Source: CAWEPK01 sp963835595
Lineage (GTDB): Bacteria > Desulfobacterota > Syntrophorhabdia > Syntrophorhabdales > WCHB1-27
Assembly (NCBI GenBank): GCA_963835595.1
Contig: CAWIGL010000003.1
Location: 1-64,000 of the forward strand
Direction: 5' to 3'
DNA: 64,000 nt
Shown: positions 36,565 through 44,467 of the stretch, one piece after another
Numbering within the stretch: the stretch's first letter is position 1
Layout: each line of letters begins with the position of its first letter
Translations under genes and position numbers: made by a program
Notes under the pieces: generated by a model
Seen by the model: the letters and a program-made list of their open reading frames with translations, nothing else
Database searches by the model: none
What the model was told of the DNA's origin: nothing

Positions 36565-36691
36565 GGGACCGTGATCTTTTGGCGCCTTTCGCGCCGTTTT
36601 CTCGGCGCAGCGTGCTCACGTACAGAAACAGTACGCTCCGCCGCGCGCCTTCGAAAAGCAACGCGAAATCCATCCAAAATCTCCCGGCCCC
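36565..36691 (+). repeat. intergenic repeat family B, copy 3
   Basis: Begins GGGACCGTGATCTTTTGGCG and ends CCAAAATCTCCCGGCCCC. The middle has CGTAC-AGAAACA-GTACG and then GCGCGCCTTCGAAAAGCAAC, shared with copies 2 and 4. It starts six bases after the FKBP stop codon. Confidence 0.75.
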
Positions 36692-36861
36692 TTCAAACCG
36701 CTCTGTCTTGTCAGGCTGTGAAGGCTGGAAGGCTTGCCTGCCCCTTCTTTGGGTTCGAAAGAATGGTTATCGTAAGTCAGGTGCTATCATGATACAATAT
36801 TGAGCCGGCTTACTATCCGCGGGTATTGAAAAAGACGCGCTAATGATGAAGGAGGCCCGGT

Positions 36862-37092
36862 ATGAAGTTTGGACGAATAACAACGAATCCGAATCAGATG
36901 GGAGGAATGCCGTGCATCCGGGGCCTCAGGGTTCCGGTCGCAACGGTTGTGGGTATGGTGGCTGACGGCATGACCAATGCTGAGATTCTTGAAGCCTACC
37001 CCGATCTTGAGGAAGAGGATTTGGTTGAGGCGCTTCGGTTTGCTGCCGAGGCAGTATCGGAGCGGGAACTGCCTTTGGTAATGGCATCGTGA
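36862..37092 (+). CDS. DUF433-family antitoxin
   Basis: A 76-aa protein with GGMPCIRGLRVPVATVVGMV, a classic DUF433 core that forms a winged-helix-like DNA-binding domain. DUF433 proteins are the antitoxin halves of VapBC-like pairs whose toxins are DUF5615 PIN-like nucleases. GAAGGAGG lies about ten bases before ATG. The next gene overlaps its stop but is truncated to 23 codons, so this antitoxin is an orphan. Confidence 0.85.
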   Translation: MKFGRITTNPNQMGGMPCIRGLRVPVATVVGMVADGMTNAEILEAYPDLEEEDLVEALRFAAEAVSERELPLVMAS

Positions 37093-37160
37093 GATTCCTT
37101 ATCGACCCTCCCCCTTCTCACGTCGCGCGGCCCGCTAAAACGGGCGCGCGCAAGACTTGA
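37089..37160 (+). pseudogene. truncated DUF5615 PIN-like toxin
   Basis: A GTG overlapping the antitoxin stop (GTGA) opens with VRFLID, the start of a DUF5615 toxin including its first acidic active-site residue. The frame then degenerates and ends after 23 codons (37160). The rest of the toxin is not in the following 100 bases in any frame, so this is a deletion remnant. Confidence 0.65.
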
Positions 37161-37266
37161 AAGCCCTCCTTCCAAACCCGCCGCCTTGACATTGCCACGC
37201 CCAATCTTGATAATACTATTCTGTTCCGTCTGCTTTTAGACAGCTATCCTTATAAAAGCGGTTACG

Positions 37267-38514
37267 GTGGATAGACGAATCTCACCCCTCTCCCTTCTGG
37301 TGGTCCTCACGGGCCTGAATCTATTCAACTATTTGGACCGCTATGTCCTGGGTGCAGTGAGGACGCCTATGGCCGCCGCCTTCGGGCTCGATTACGGTCA
37401 ATCCGGGCGCATGTTCACTGCCTTCATGCTCGGCTATTTCATCACGGCGCCGTTTTTCGGCTATCTGGGCGATCGCGGCTCGCGCAAGGCGCTCATCGCC
37501 CTGGGGGTATTCGTCTGGAGCCTGGGGACCGTGCTGACCGGCCTTGCCCAGGGCTTTTTCGCGCTCCTCTGCTTCAGGGCGATGGTGGGGCTGGGGGAAG
37601 CGAGTTACGGGAGCTTAAGCCCGGGGCTGATCTCGGACGTATGGCGCCCCGCGAAACGGAACATGGCGCTCACCGTCTTTTATATCGCCATCCCGGTCGG
37701 ATCGGCCGTCGGCTACATGCTCGGAGGGGAGATCGCAACCCACTGGGGCTGGCGTCACGCCTTTTACGTGGCCGGCGCGCCGGGCCTACTCCTTGCGCTG
37801 GTCCTTCTGCCCTTCAGGGAACCCGGCCGGGGCGAATCGGAAGGCGCATCCGCCCAGAGCCTCAGAAAAGCCGGCCTGCGCGACGTGCTCCGCCTCTTGG
37901 CCAATGTGGATTACAGCCTGGTCGTCTGGGGCTACGTAGCCTATACGTTTGCCCTCGGGGCCTTCGCGTTCTGGGGACCGACGTTCCTTGAGAAGGTGCA
38001 CGGCCTTGCCCTCGACAGGGCGGACAATTTCTTCGGCGTGATCCTGATCGTCGCAGGGGTCGTGGGTAGTCTCCTGGGCGGCCTCCTCGGAACGCGGTGG
38101 CAGAAGCGCACGTCCGCAGGCTACGCCCTGCTGCTCGCAAGCTCCGTCGCCCTCTCGGTCCCTCTGTCCTTCTGCGCCGTTCTCGCTGCGGGCGCCGCGT
38201 TTTCGATGGCCTTCCTCGCGGCTTCGATCTTTTTCCTTTTCTTCATCACCGGCCCCGTCAATACGCTTATCCTGGAGACGGTCCCCATCAACGTCCGCGG
38301 GAGCGCGATGGCGGTCTCGATATTCATGATCCACCTTTTCGGCGACCTCTATTCACCGGAAATAGTAGGAAGGCTCGCAGACCGCATGGCTGGCGACCTG
38401 CAGAAGGCGATGCTGGTCCTTCCCGTGGCGCTCCTCGTCGCGGCGCTCCTCTGGACGGTCCTCGCCGCAAAGACCCTGAAGGCACACGGCAGGGCAGGGG
38501 GCGCATACATATGA
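37267..38514 (+). CDS. Spinster-like MFS transporter, likely lysophospholipid flippase
   Basis: A 415-aa major facilitator with twelve hydrophobic segments. The sequence NLFNYLDRYVLGAVRTPM near the start and GYLGDRGSRKALIALG (the MFS motif A loop) are typical of Spinster-like members. It starts at GTG with no strong ribosome-binding site; TATAAA lies about ten bases upstream. It overlaps by four bases a bifunctional acyltransferase/acyl-ACP synthetase gene. This mirrors the lplT-aas pair of enterobacteria, so inward transport of lysophospholipids for re-acylation is the likely job, by context only. Confidence 0.85.
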   Translation: MDRRISPLSLLVVLTGLNLFNYLDRYVLGAVRTPMAAAFGLDYGQSGRMFTAFMLGYFITAPFFGYLGDRGSRKALIALGVFVWSLGTVLTGLAQGFFALLCFRAMVGLGEASYGSLSPGLISDVWRPAKRNMALTVFYIAIPVGSAVGYMLGGEIATHWGWRHAFYVAGAPGLLLALVLLPFREPGRGESEGASAQSLRKAGLRDVLRLLANVDYSLVVWGYVAYTFALGAFAFWGPTFLEKVHGLALDRADNFFGVILIVAGVVGSLLGGLLGTRWQKRTSAGYALLLASSVALSVPLSFCAVLAAGAAFSMAFLAASIFFLFFITGPVNTLILETVPINVRGSAMAVSIFMIHLFGDLYSPEIVGRLADRMAGDLQKAMLVLPVALLVAALLWTVLAAKTLKAHGRAGGAYI

Positions 38515-40697
38515 GCAGGGACCGTGCCGCAGCCCCGACGAAGAGCTTCCCCTGGAGATGCTACGAGGAGGCGATGCGCCTCCTGTTCAAGGCGTACCTC
38601 AAGGTAGTGCACCGGATCAGGATCGAGGGCATCGAGAGGGTCCCGAAGGCGTTCGACAGGCTCATCATCGTCGCAAACCATGCGTCCTACCTGGACGGCG
38701 TCATCCTCTGGACCTACCTCCGTCTTCCTTTGCGCATCGTCGTAGACCGCGCCATTGCGTCGAGCCGCTGGCTTGCGCCATTCCTGAAGAACGACTGCAT
38801 CGTGCCCATCGACTTCATGAGCCCATACGCGCTCAAGGAGATCGTCCGCATGGTCGGCGAGGGCCTCCCCCTCCTCGTCTTCCCCGAAGGCCGCAGGACA
38901 TCGACCGGTCACTTCATGAAGCTCTACGACGGCGCGGGCTTTGTCGCGTACAGGACCGGGGCGCCCATACTCCCCATCTACCTGAAGGGCACGTACGACA
39001 CGTTCTTTGCGAAGAAGCGCAGGGGGCGGCGCATCTTCGCGCCCGTCGTCGTCATCATAGGCGAGGCGCGCCCGCCCCTGGACCTCGGCGCCCTGCCGAA
39101 CAGGAAGCGCAAATCGGCGGCCACGCGCATGATCTACGCGACGCTCTGCGACCTCTGCCTGGAGGCGCACGCCCGCCCCTCGACCCTCGGCGGGGAGTTC
39201 ATCCGCATCTGCTCGCGGGACCGGGGCAGGGCGCTCTTCGGCGACTCGACCGGCGCCAGGGTGAGCCGCAGGAAGGCGCTTCTCGGCGCGTTCGCCGTCG
39301 GCCGCCGCCTCTCGCGCATCGCCGTCGGGAACGTGGCGATCATGCTCCCCAACCTGGCCGCGACCGCGGTCGTCTTCATGGCGATGCAGCTCTACCGCAA
39401 GGCCCCGGCCTTCCTCAACTATTCGGGCGGGCAGCGCGGCCTCGGCCTCGCAATGGAGCTTGCAGACATCGGCACGGTAGTCACCTCGCGGCAGTTCCTG
39501 GAGAGGCTGCGGCTGACGGGCGCGGTTTTCGGCCCCAGGAAGTGCATCTTCCTCGAAGACCTGAAGACGGAGGTCGGCCCGCTCGACAAGCTCCATGCGC
39601 TCTTCCGCACCCTTTTCCCCGGTCCCTTCGGGCGTACGGGTGCAGGGGAGGAAAAGGAGACGGCGGTCATACTCTTCACCTCCGGGTCGGAGGCTGCGCC
39701 GAAAGGCGTCTGTCTCTCCCACGAGAACATCATCACGAACGTCTACCAGGGGCTTTCACGGATCGCAGTGACGCAGGATGACTCTTTCCTGAACGTTCTC
39801 CCCATGTTCCACAGCTTCGGCCTGACTGCGGGCACGATCATTCCCATATTTGCGGGGGCGCGGGTGTTCTTTCACGTCAGCCCCCTCCACTACAGGATCG
39901 TGCCGGAGCTTGTCTACGACAATGAATGCACGATCCTCCCCGCCACGAACACCTTCCTCAACGGGTACGGCAGGAGGGCGAGCCCTTACGACTTCCACTC
40001 CCTGCGCTACATCTTCTGCGGCGGCGAGGCGCTCACCGATGCAGTCTTCGAGCGCTACGTAAAGGTGTTCGGCATACGCGTTCTGACGGGATACGGCGCG
40101 ACCGAGTGCGCACCTCTGGTGAGCCTCAATACCGACCTCCAATATGAGTACGGGACGGTGGGCGCCCTGCTCCCCGGCATGGAGAAAAGGATCGTGCCCG
40201 TCGAAGGCATCGACGACAAAGGCGGGACGGTGGGCAGGCTGCTTGTGCGCGGGAAGAACGTGATGAAAGGCTATCTCAAGAACGAGGCGGCCAACCGGAA
40301 GTATCTCGTCGAAGACGAGGGATGGTACGATACGGGCGACATCGTCGAGACAACGGAAGAAGGCGCCCTGAAGATCGTGGGCAGGCTGAGGCGATTCGCC
40401 AAGATAAGCGGGGAGATGGTCTCGCTTGGCGCAGTGGAGGAGGTGCTGGCCAGGGAGCTGGCCGGCCGCAAGGACCTTGTGGTCATCGCCGTGGCCGATG
40501 AGAAAAGGGGCGAGGGCCTGATAGTAGTGACGAACAATGCAGGAATAGATCAAAAAAGCGTGCGGGAGGTCCTCAAGGCAGGGGGGTTTTCGGACCTGGC
40601 CATACCCCGGCGCGTCCAGTTTATGAGAGAGATCCCCAAGTTGGGTACAGGCAAGATAGATTACGTTAGACTGAAAGATCTGCTCGATCTTTCATGA
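38511..40697 (+). CDS. aas: bifunctional lysophospholipid acyltransferase / acyl-ACP synthetase
   Basis: A 728-aa fusion. The N-terminal PlsC-type acyltransferase (residues 20-230) has NHASYLD (the HxxxxD motif) and FPEGRRT. The C-terminal AMP-forming synthetase (about 240-725) has FTSGSEAAPKGV (P-loop), GYGATECAPLV and YDTGD. The order matches E. coli Aas, which re-acylates 2-lysophosphatidylethanolamine. It begins at ATG 38511, overlapping the MFS stop. Frames extending upstream only read the MFS gene out of phase. The pair would scavenge and repair membrane phospholipids. Confidence 0.9.
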   Translation: MSRDRAAAPTKSFPWRCYEEAMRLLFKAYLKVVHRIRIEGIERVPKAFDRLIIVANHASYLDGVILWTYLRLPLRIVVDRAIASSRWLAPFLKNDCIVPIDFMSPYALKEIVRMVGEGLPLLVFPEGRRTSTGHFMKLYDGAGFVAYRTGAPILPIYLKGTYDTFFAKKRRGRRIFAPVVVIIGEARPPLDLGALPNRKRKSAATRMIYATLCDLCLEAHARPSTLGGEFIRICSRDRGRALFGDSTGARVSRRKALLGAFAVGRRLSRIAVGNVAIMLPNLAATAVVFMAMQLYRKAPAFLNYSGGQRGLGLAMELADIGTVVTSRQFLERLRLTGAVFGPRKCIFLEDLKTEVGPLDKLHALFRTLFPGPFGRTGAGEEKETAVILFTSGSEAAPKGVCLSHENIITNVYQGLSRIAVTQDDSFLNVLPMFHSFGLTAGTIIPIFAGARVFFHVSPLHYRIVPELVYDNECTILPATNTFLNGYGRRASPYDFHSLRYIFCGGEALTDAVFERYVKVFGIRVLTGYGATECAPLVSLNTDLQYEYGTVGALLPGMEKRIVPVEGIDDKGGTVGRLLVRGKNVMKGYLKNEAANRKYLVEDEGWYDTGDIVETTEEGALKIVGRLRRFAKISGEMVSLGAVEEVLARELAGRKDLVVIAVADEKRGEGLIVVTNNAGIDQKSVREVLKAGGFSDLAIPRRVQFMREIPKLGTGKIDYVRLKDLLDLS

Positions 40698-40727
40698 CTG
40701 TCGGGTGGGCCGTGACCGTGCTTGCTG

Positions 40728-40994
40728 TTACGGGTTCGGCCTTCTGTCGTGGTGGTGACGGTAATGCCCTTGACGGGATTCTTCGGCGATGTAGCCGCCA
40801 AGCGCCCCTACGGCCGCCCCTATGGCCGCACCCGCAAACGGCCGGCCTCCGACGATTCCACCGAGCAGCGCCCCTCCGGCCGCCCCGATTGCCGCGCCGC
40901 TCAGGGTACTCTGCTGCCTCCTGTTCATGTCGGCGCATGATGCGAAGGCAAAGACAAGGGCAACAAGAAGTATGCAGATCGCTGTTCGTTTCAT
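40728..40994 (-). CDS. glycine-zipper outer-membrane lipoprotein
   Basis: An 88-aa lipoprotein. The signal ends in a lipobox (FASC, Cys near residue 20). A glycine-zipper domain follows (AAIGAAGGALLGGIVGG and AAIGAAVGALGGYIAEE), which can oligomerise or insert in membranes. The C-terminal tail is His/Arg rich (HYRHHHDRR). It is the last of four leftward small exported-protein genes at 40.7-42.4 kb. Confidence 0.85.
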   Translation of the reverse strand: MKRTAICILLVALVFAFASCADMNRRQQSTLSGAAIGAAGGALLGGIVGGRPFAGAAIGAAVGALGGYIAEESRQGHYRHHHDRRPNP

Positions 40995-41017
40995 CTTATT
41001 CTCCTTCCCGTGCTTTT

Positions 41018-41482
41018 CTACGGTTTCAAAGGACGGCCGTCAATCCCGGTCTTGATGTTCGGCGTTATTATCGAGCTCCAGATTACGGCGACGACGGGCG
41101 TCTCGATCTCGTCGGGATCTGACTTGTAGTACGTGTCGATGAGCGCAACCATCTCGTTCATCGTCATCGGTGTCTTGCCGGAGCCTTCTATGAGCTTCGC
41201 CGAGAAGTTCTCCTTCTTGAGATCGGGATATTTGCCCATCAGGTAATGCTCTATCGTTGCAACATGCCAGATCCCCCACAGGAATGCCACCTTGCTGTCA
41301 TGGCTCATCTTTACCCAGAGGTCCCCGTTGAGGACGGGCATTCCCACATCCTTCTGCAGTTCCTTGTTGAGGGCTTGCCCGCCCGGCAACTCGGCGGCCG
41401 CAAGGCCGGCCGGCAGGCAGGCAGCCAACATGAGCATGAGAGCGGCGACGACGCAGCCATTGATGATAGTTGGTCTCTTCAT
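41018..41482 (-). CDS. exported protein of unknown function
   Basis: A 154-aa protein. I choose ATG at 41482 (GAGG eight bases upstream) because the signal peptide then starts at the N terminus (CVVAALMLMLAACLPAGLAAAE). The mature part is helix-rich with KVAFLWGIWHVATIEHYLMG and NEMVALIDTYYKSDPDE, and no Cys; I do not recognise a family. Its neighbours (BON lipoprotein, glycine-zipper lipoprotein, YXWGXW-like protein) suggest an envelope role. Confidence 0.75.
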   Translation of the reverse strand: MKRPTIINGCVVAALMLMLAACLPAGLAAAELPGGQALNKELQKDVGMPVLNGDLWVKMSHDSKVAFLWGIWHVATIEHYLMGKYPDLKKENFSAKLIEGSGKTPMTMNEMVALIDTYYKSDPDEIETPVVAVIWSSIITPNIKTGIDGRPLKP

Positions 41483-41512
41483 GATAATCCTCGTTTCCTT
41501 TTTTAACACCCT

Positions 41513-41821
41513 TTATTTCCTCACGTTTATCAGGTTGTTGACCTTCAGGACACCCTTGACGCTCTGCGCGACTTCGGTCGCCTTTTCGCGCTGCTGCTCC
41601 GTATCGACCGCGCCCGTCAAGGTTACCTGGGCCTCGAACGTCTCCACGCTGATGGCGAAGCCCTTCGTGATACTATCTTTGAGGAGCTTGGCCTTGACTT
41701 CGGTCGTGATAGTCCCGTCGTCTATCACCTGGCCGGCGCTTCTTCCTGCAGGAGTCCGGCACGCCGTCATCATAATCATCACAAAGAACAATAAAATAAT
41801 TGATATAAGGCTCTTTTTCAT
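41513..41821 (-). CDS. BON-domain lipoprotein
   Basis: A 102-aa lipoprotein with an N-terminal signal and lipobox (MTAC, Cys near 21), then one BON domain: DDGTITTEVKAKLLKD, FEAQVTLTGAVDTEQQREKATEVAQ, VKVNNLI-type ending. BON domains bind phospholipids and occur in OsmY-like stress proteins and DolP. It lies in a leftward run of small envelope genes, 30 bases before the next one. Confidence 0.9.
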   Translation of the reverse strand: MKKSLISIILLFFVMIMMTACRTPAGRSAGQVIDDGTITTEVKAKLLKDSITKGFAISVETFEAQVTLTGAVDTEQQREKATEVAQSVKGVLKVNNLINVRK

Positions 41822-41863
41822 AAGTATCCTCTCAAGTTTTTTCGGGACCCTCTGTCCTCCTTC

Positions 41864-42424
41864 TTACTCTCTGCCGTGCCCGTGCTCGCCGTGTTCTAAG
41901 CCCCTGCCGTGTTCAGGCCCCGGCCTCTGTTCGAAACGGCCCGGCCCCTTCTCTCGTCTTTCCTCCGGCCTTCCGCGCCGCCCCTCCTGCCAGGCACGGT
42001 CCCTATCCCAATATCGGCCGCGCTCCCAGGCCGCCCAATTCTTTTTGAACTGCCCGTATGGTATTCGTCGGTACCCGGGCGGCAGGCTGCGATAGTTTGG
42101 GGGCAGCTCGATTACGGCTCGGGGGACCTGGGGATCGGGGCAGTAACGCCACGGCCCGTTGTAGGATGAGCCCCTGAACCATCGCCCTTCGTAGGGGCGG
42201 TACCAGTAGCCGGAAAAGAACAGGACGTCCTGTCCAACGCCGGGGATCATGTACACGTAGGTTCCCGGTATAACTGCAAGATCAGGCGGGGCGGCGAAGC
42301 GGTATGGCGGTGGCGCCCCTATGTGAATATCGACGCCCACCTGGGCATTGCCGGTGAAAGGGAACGCTAAGAGCGCAAAAAGGATTCCTACAAGCAACAG
42401 GTGATGCCGCGAAAGAATCATCAT
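41864..42424 (-). CDS. exported YXWGXW-type tail protein, Arg/Gly/Glu-rich
   Basis: A 186-aa protein. A signal peptide (HHLLLVGILFALLAFPFTGNA) precedes a Tyr/Pro-rich domain with FFSGYWYRPYEGRWFRGSS, like the aromatic repeats of YXWGXW-family secreted proteins. The last 60 residues are a charged tail rich in Arg, Glu, Gly and His. GGGAGG precedes two adjacent ATG codons; 42421 has the better spacing. It is the first gene of the leftward envelope cluster. Confidence 0.75.
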   Translation of the reverse strand: MMILSRHHLLLVGILFALLAFPFTGNAQVGVDIHIGAPPPYRFAAPPDLAVIPGTYVYMIPGVGQDVLFFSGYWYRPYEGRWFRGSSYNGPWRYCPDPQVPRAVIELPPNYRSLPPGYRRIPYGQFKKNWAAWERGRYWDRDRAWQEGRRGRPEERREKGPGRFEQRPGPEHGRGLEHGEHGHGRE

Positions 42425-42564
42425 CTACCTCCCTGCATATTGTCGGCTCTTTGAAGGAGTATAAGCGGCCGCGATAACATATGCAAACGGCCATATGGGG
42501 TCAGGTCATACATCTAACTCAACCCCCAGGCCCCGCCGCCTGCGGCCGGGGGCGACGTCGTAAC

Positions 42565-42593
42565 GTGAAACGCCAAAAAACAGGCATTATACT
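42565..42593 (+). promoter_or_regulatory. candidate promoter for the MauE/DoxX-like gene
   Basis: GTGAAA at 42565-42570 and TATACT at 42588-42593 are separated by 17 bases, on the strand of the MauE-like gene and about 70 bases before it. Confidence 0.45.
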
Positions 42594-42661
42594 TAAAGTG
42601 CGCAGCCCGTTCACGGGCCTGCACCGGGCGAGACGTTTTCGATTGCAAATGGAGGTGACCC

Positions 42662-43192
42662 ATCAGAAAAGGCGCGACGGATTGCGCAATCTGCACTGTC
42701 CTGAGCAAGACGGTCGGAAACCGGCACGTGGTGCTCGTCTTCCGCCTGGTCCTGGGCTGCACCTTTCTCGTTTCGTCTTTCGGGAAGCTCGTCGATATCG
42801 AGCAATACTCGGTCGCAATGGTCTACAATTTCGACATACTGCCCGGACCGCTGGCGATAGGCTTCGGGTGGGCCCTCCCGTTCATCGAGCTTGCCTGCGC
42901 GCTCGGCCTGCTGGTCGGCGTGCTGACCCGCCTGTCGGCCCTCGGCATCGTCCTCCTGAGCATGTCTTTCTTCATCACGAAGGCCATCGTCCTCTCCAGG
43001 GGGACGGATGTGGCGTGCGGCTGTTTCGGGGCTATCGGGTCCACGATGGCCTCATGGAGCATCTATCTGGACCCCGTGGTTTTCCTGCTTGCCGTGACGG
43101 TCCTTTTCTCGCCGAGGCAAAGCAGGCACTGGGTCTCCCTCGGAAGCAGGCTTCAGGAGAAATGGAGCAGAAAGCTCAACGCCATATGGTGA
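42662..43192 (+). CDS. MauE/DoxX-like membrane protein with possible ATC start
   Basis: A four-helix membrane protein of the MauE/DoxX superfamily: RLVLGCTFLVSSFGKLVD, ALPFIELACALGLLVG, a CGCFG motif near the third loop, and a C-terminal helix. Such proteins accompany disulfide or quinone redox systems. The best ribosome-binding site in the area, GGAGGTGA (42651-42658), is correctly spaced not for an ATG but for ATC at 42662. That start gives 176 residues with an N-terminal Cys pair (TDCAICTV). If ATC is not used, GTG at 42725 or 42728 are the in-frame options. A miscalled ATG would also explain it. Confidence 0.75.
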   Translation: MRKGATDCAICTVLSKTVGNRHVVLVFRLVLGCTFLVSSFGKLVDIEQYSVAMVYNFDILPGPLAIGFGWALPFIELACALGLLVGVLTRLSALGIVLLSMSFFITKAIVLSRGTDVACGCFGAIGSTMASWSIYLDPVVFLLAVTVLFSPRQSRHWVSLGSRLQEKWSRKLNAIW

Positions 43193-43252
43193 GGGGCCGC
43201 CTTCCGTGCGCCAGGCGGTACGGCGAAAAGACCCTTCGCTTGCCGGGGGAGG

Positions 43253-43663
43253 CTACTTCGGCTCGGTGGGGTAGCCGGCCTTGACCCAATCTTCCCAGGC
43301 GCCCCTCAGACCGCCCTTCAGATAGTAAACCTTATCGTAGCCCGCTTTCCGATAGGCTTGCGTCAAACTGACGCTCGTTGAGTCGTTCACTCAGGCGCAA
43401 TAGAGGACGATTGTCTTGTCTTTGGGGTACTTATTCATCCAGGAGCCGAACTTCATCCCCTCTTCCCTGACGGCCCCTTTGATCTTTACCTCACTCTTGT
43501 CCCAGTCGTATTTCGTTCTTACGTCGATGACGATTATACCGGGCTTCCCCAGGAGGGGAAGAAGCTGCTCCTTCGTAATGGCCGGGACGTCGGCAGCCCT
43601 TGCGCCGGCACACGCAAGGACGCTGAATACCAGGATAATGGCCGATATCGCGTACTTCGTCAT
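43253..43663 (-). CDS. exported rhodanese with in-frame TGA, candidate selenoprotein
   Basis: A single-domain periplasmic rhodanese, 136 residues if TGA at 43391-43393 is read through. ATG at 43663 has GAGGAG upstream; the signal peptide ends GARAA. The domain runs PGIIVIDVRTKYDWDKSE, then IVLYCA, the TGA, then VNDSTSVSLTQAYRKAGYDK and KGGLRGAWEDWVKAGYP to TAG. The frame after the TGA is fully rhodanese-like, so the TGA is not the end of the protein. It sits two residues after the active-site Cys. Relatives typically read YCxC there as I recall them, so Sec would replace a Cys. A hairpin lies at the right distance downstream. Confidence 0.8.
43360..43374 (-). promoter_or_regulatory. candidate bacterial SECIS hairpin
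   Basis: On the minus strand GCGTCA-GTT-TGACGC is a perfect six-base stem with a three-base loop. It starts 16 bases after the TGA of the rhodanese gene, so the loop is 22-24 bases downstream. Bacterial SECIS elements place their apical loop at a similar distance, in coding sequence, with a G in the loop. Confidence 0.45.
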
Positions 43664-43769
43664 GGATGCTCCTCGCTGCTGCTCTGTAAAGACTTCCTTG
43701 CGAGCCCTCAAGCCGTCCCGCAAAACCCATCCTCAAAGATACAGGCCGCCGGTCATACGGCCTTCATGC

Positions 43770-43775
43770 ATTATA
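43770..43775 (-). promoter_or_regulatory. candidate -10 box for the rhodanese gene
   Basis: TATAAT on the minus strand, about 107 bases before the rhodanese ATG. The TGGAAA 17 bases upstream is a weak -35 match. Confidence 0.3.
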
Positions 43776-43874
43776 ATACCAATTCGGGCCTTTTTCCATG
43801 ACCGGAAACCGGTTTTCGGATTCTTGAAATTATTTGAGAGATGTCTGTGCAAAACCCCATCCAGATGATTACAC

Positions 43875-43903
43875 TTGCGTTATGATCTCGTTTGCGTTAT
43901 GAT
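43875..43903 (+). promoter_or_regulatory. promoter with overlapping 12-base direct repeat
   Basis: TTGCGT (43875-43880), 17 bases, then TATGAT (43898-43903) form a good sigma-70 promoter for the gene at 43949. The 12-mer TTGCGTTATGAT occurs twice with a period of 17, overlapping both hexamers, so it could also be a regulator site. Confidence 0.55.
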
Positions 43904-43948
43904 TCTGCTTGGAGATCTAAACAAATCCAACCTACGGAGGGTGTAAAG

Positions 43949-44302
43949 ATGAAAAGGGTATTGCTTGCAGCATTATTGTTCTGCTTCATGTTTGGATTCG
44001 TGGGACATGTATTCGCGCAGGAAGGAACCCCTGGGGCCGAGTGGAGCAAACAGGAGTTCATGAACAAGCTATCCATAGCCCATGAGCACCAGCTTCAGGG
44101 CACGGTTCTGAGTCATGACCCTGCGTGCCACTGCGTCGTCGTGAAAACGGCAAAAGGGGAGGTAACCCTTCAGGACGACTACGCAAAGTTCATGCAGGAT
44201 TACAACCAGGCAAAGGGGCTGAAGATAGGCGCCAAGGTGAAGGGGACCTACAAGACGGTCGATCACATCCACTATCTCACGGACATCGGCTACGCAAAGT
44301 AG
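43949..44302 (+). CDS. small exported protein, possible OB-fold
   Basis: A 117-aa secreted protein. ACGGAGGG lies seven bases before ATG 43949. The signal peptide (LLAALLFCFMFGFVGHVFA) is followed by a beta-rich domain with LQGTVLSHDPACHCVVVKTA and GAKVKGTYKTVDHIHYLTD, whose pattern suggests a small barrel. A CHC motif (residues near 60) might bind a metal. Family unknown. It has its own promoter and a strong terminator, so it forms a one-gene transcription unit. Confidence 0.8.
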   Translation: MKRVLLAALLFCFMFGFVGHVFAQEGTPGAEWSKQEFMNKLSIAHEHQLQGTVLSHDPACHCVVVKTAKGEVTLQDDYAKFMQDYNQAKGLKIGAKVKGTYKTVDHIHYLTDIGYAK

Positions 44303-44334
44303 CGACGCCGCGGCCCGTACGCAGTGACTGTTAA

Positions 44335-44373
44335 AGAGAGGGAGCGAGAATGCGCTCCCCCTCTTTCTTTTTT
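44335..44373 (+). terminator. intrinsic terminator after the small exported protein gene
   Basis: AGAGGGAGCG and CGCTCCCCCTCT pair around AGAATG and are followed by TTTCTTTTTT. It lies about 35 bases after the stop at 44302. Confidence 0.85.
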
Positions 44374-44467
44374 CGGCAGGACCGCGCGACCGCTACGGTA
44401 CGGCCGCGCACCCCTTGGCGTCCACCTGCCCCTTGCAAAAGGGGCGGATTGACGTTTAAGTTATCTC

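Noticed and set aside
41513..42424. Forward open frames at 41292-42169
   Set aside because: They run opposite to clear lipoprotein and exported-protein genes and show no signal or domain of their own.
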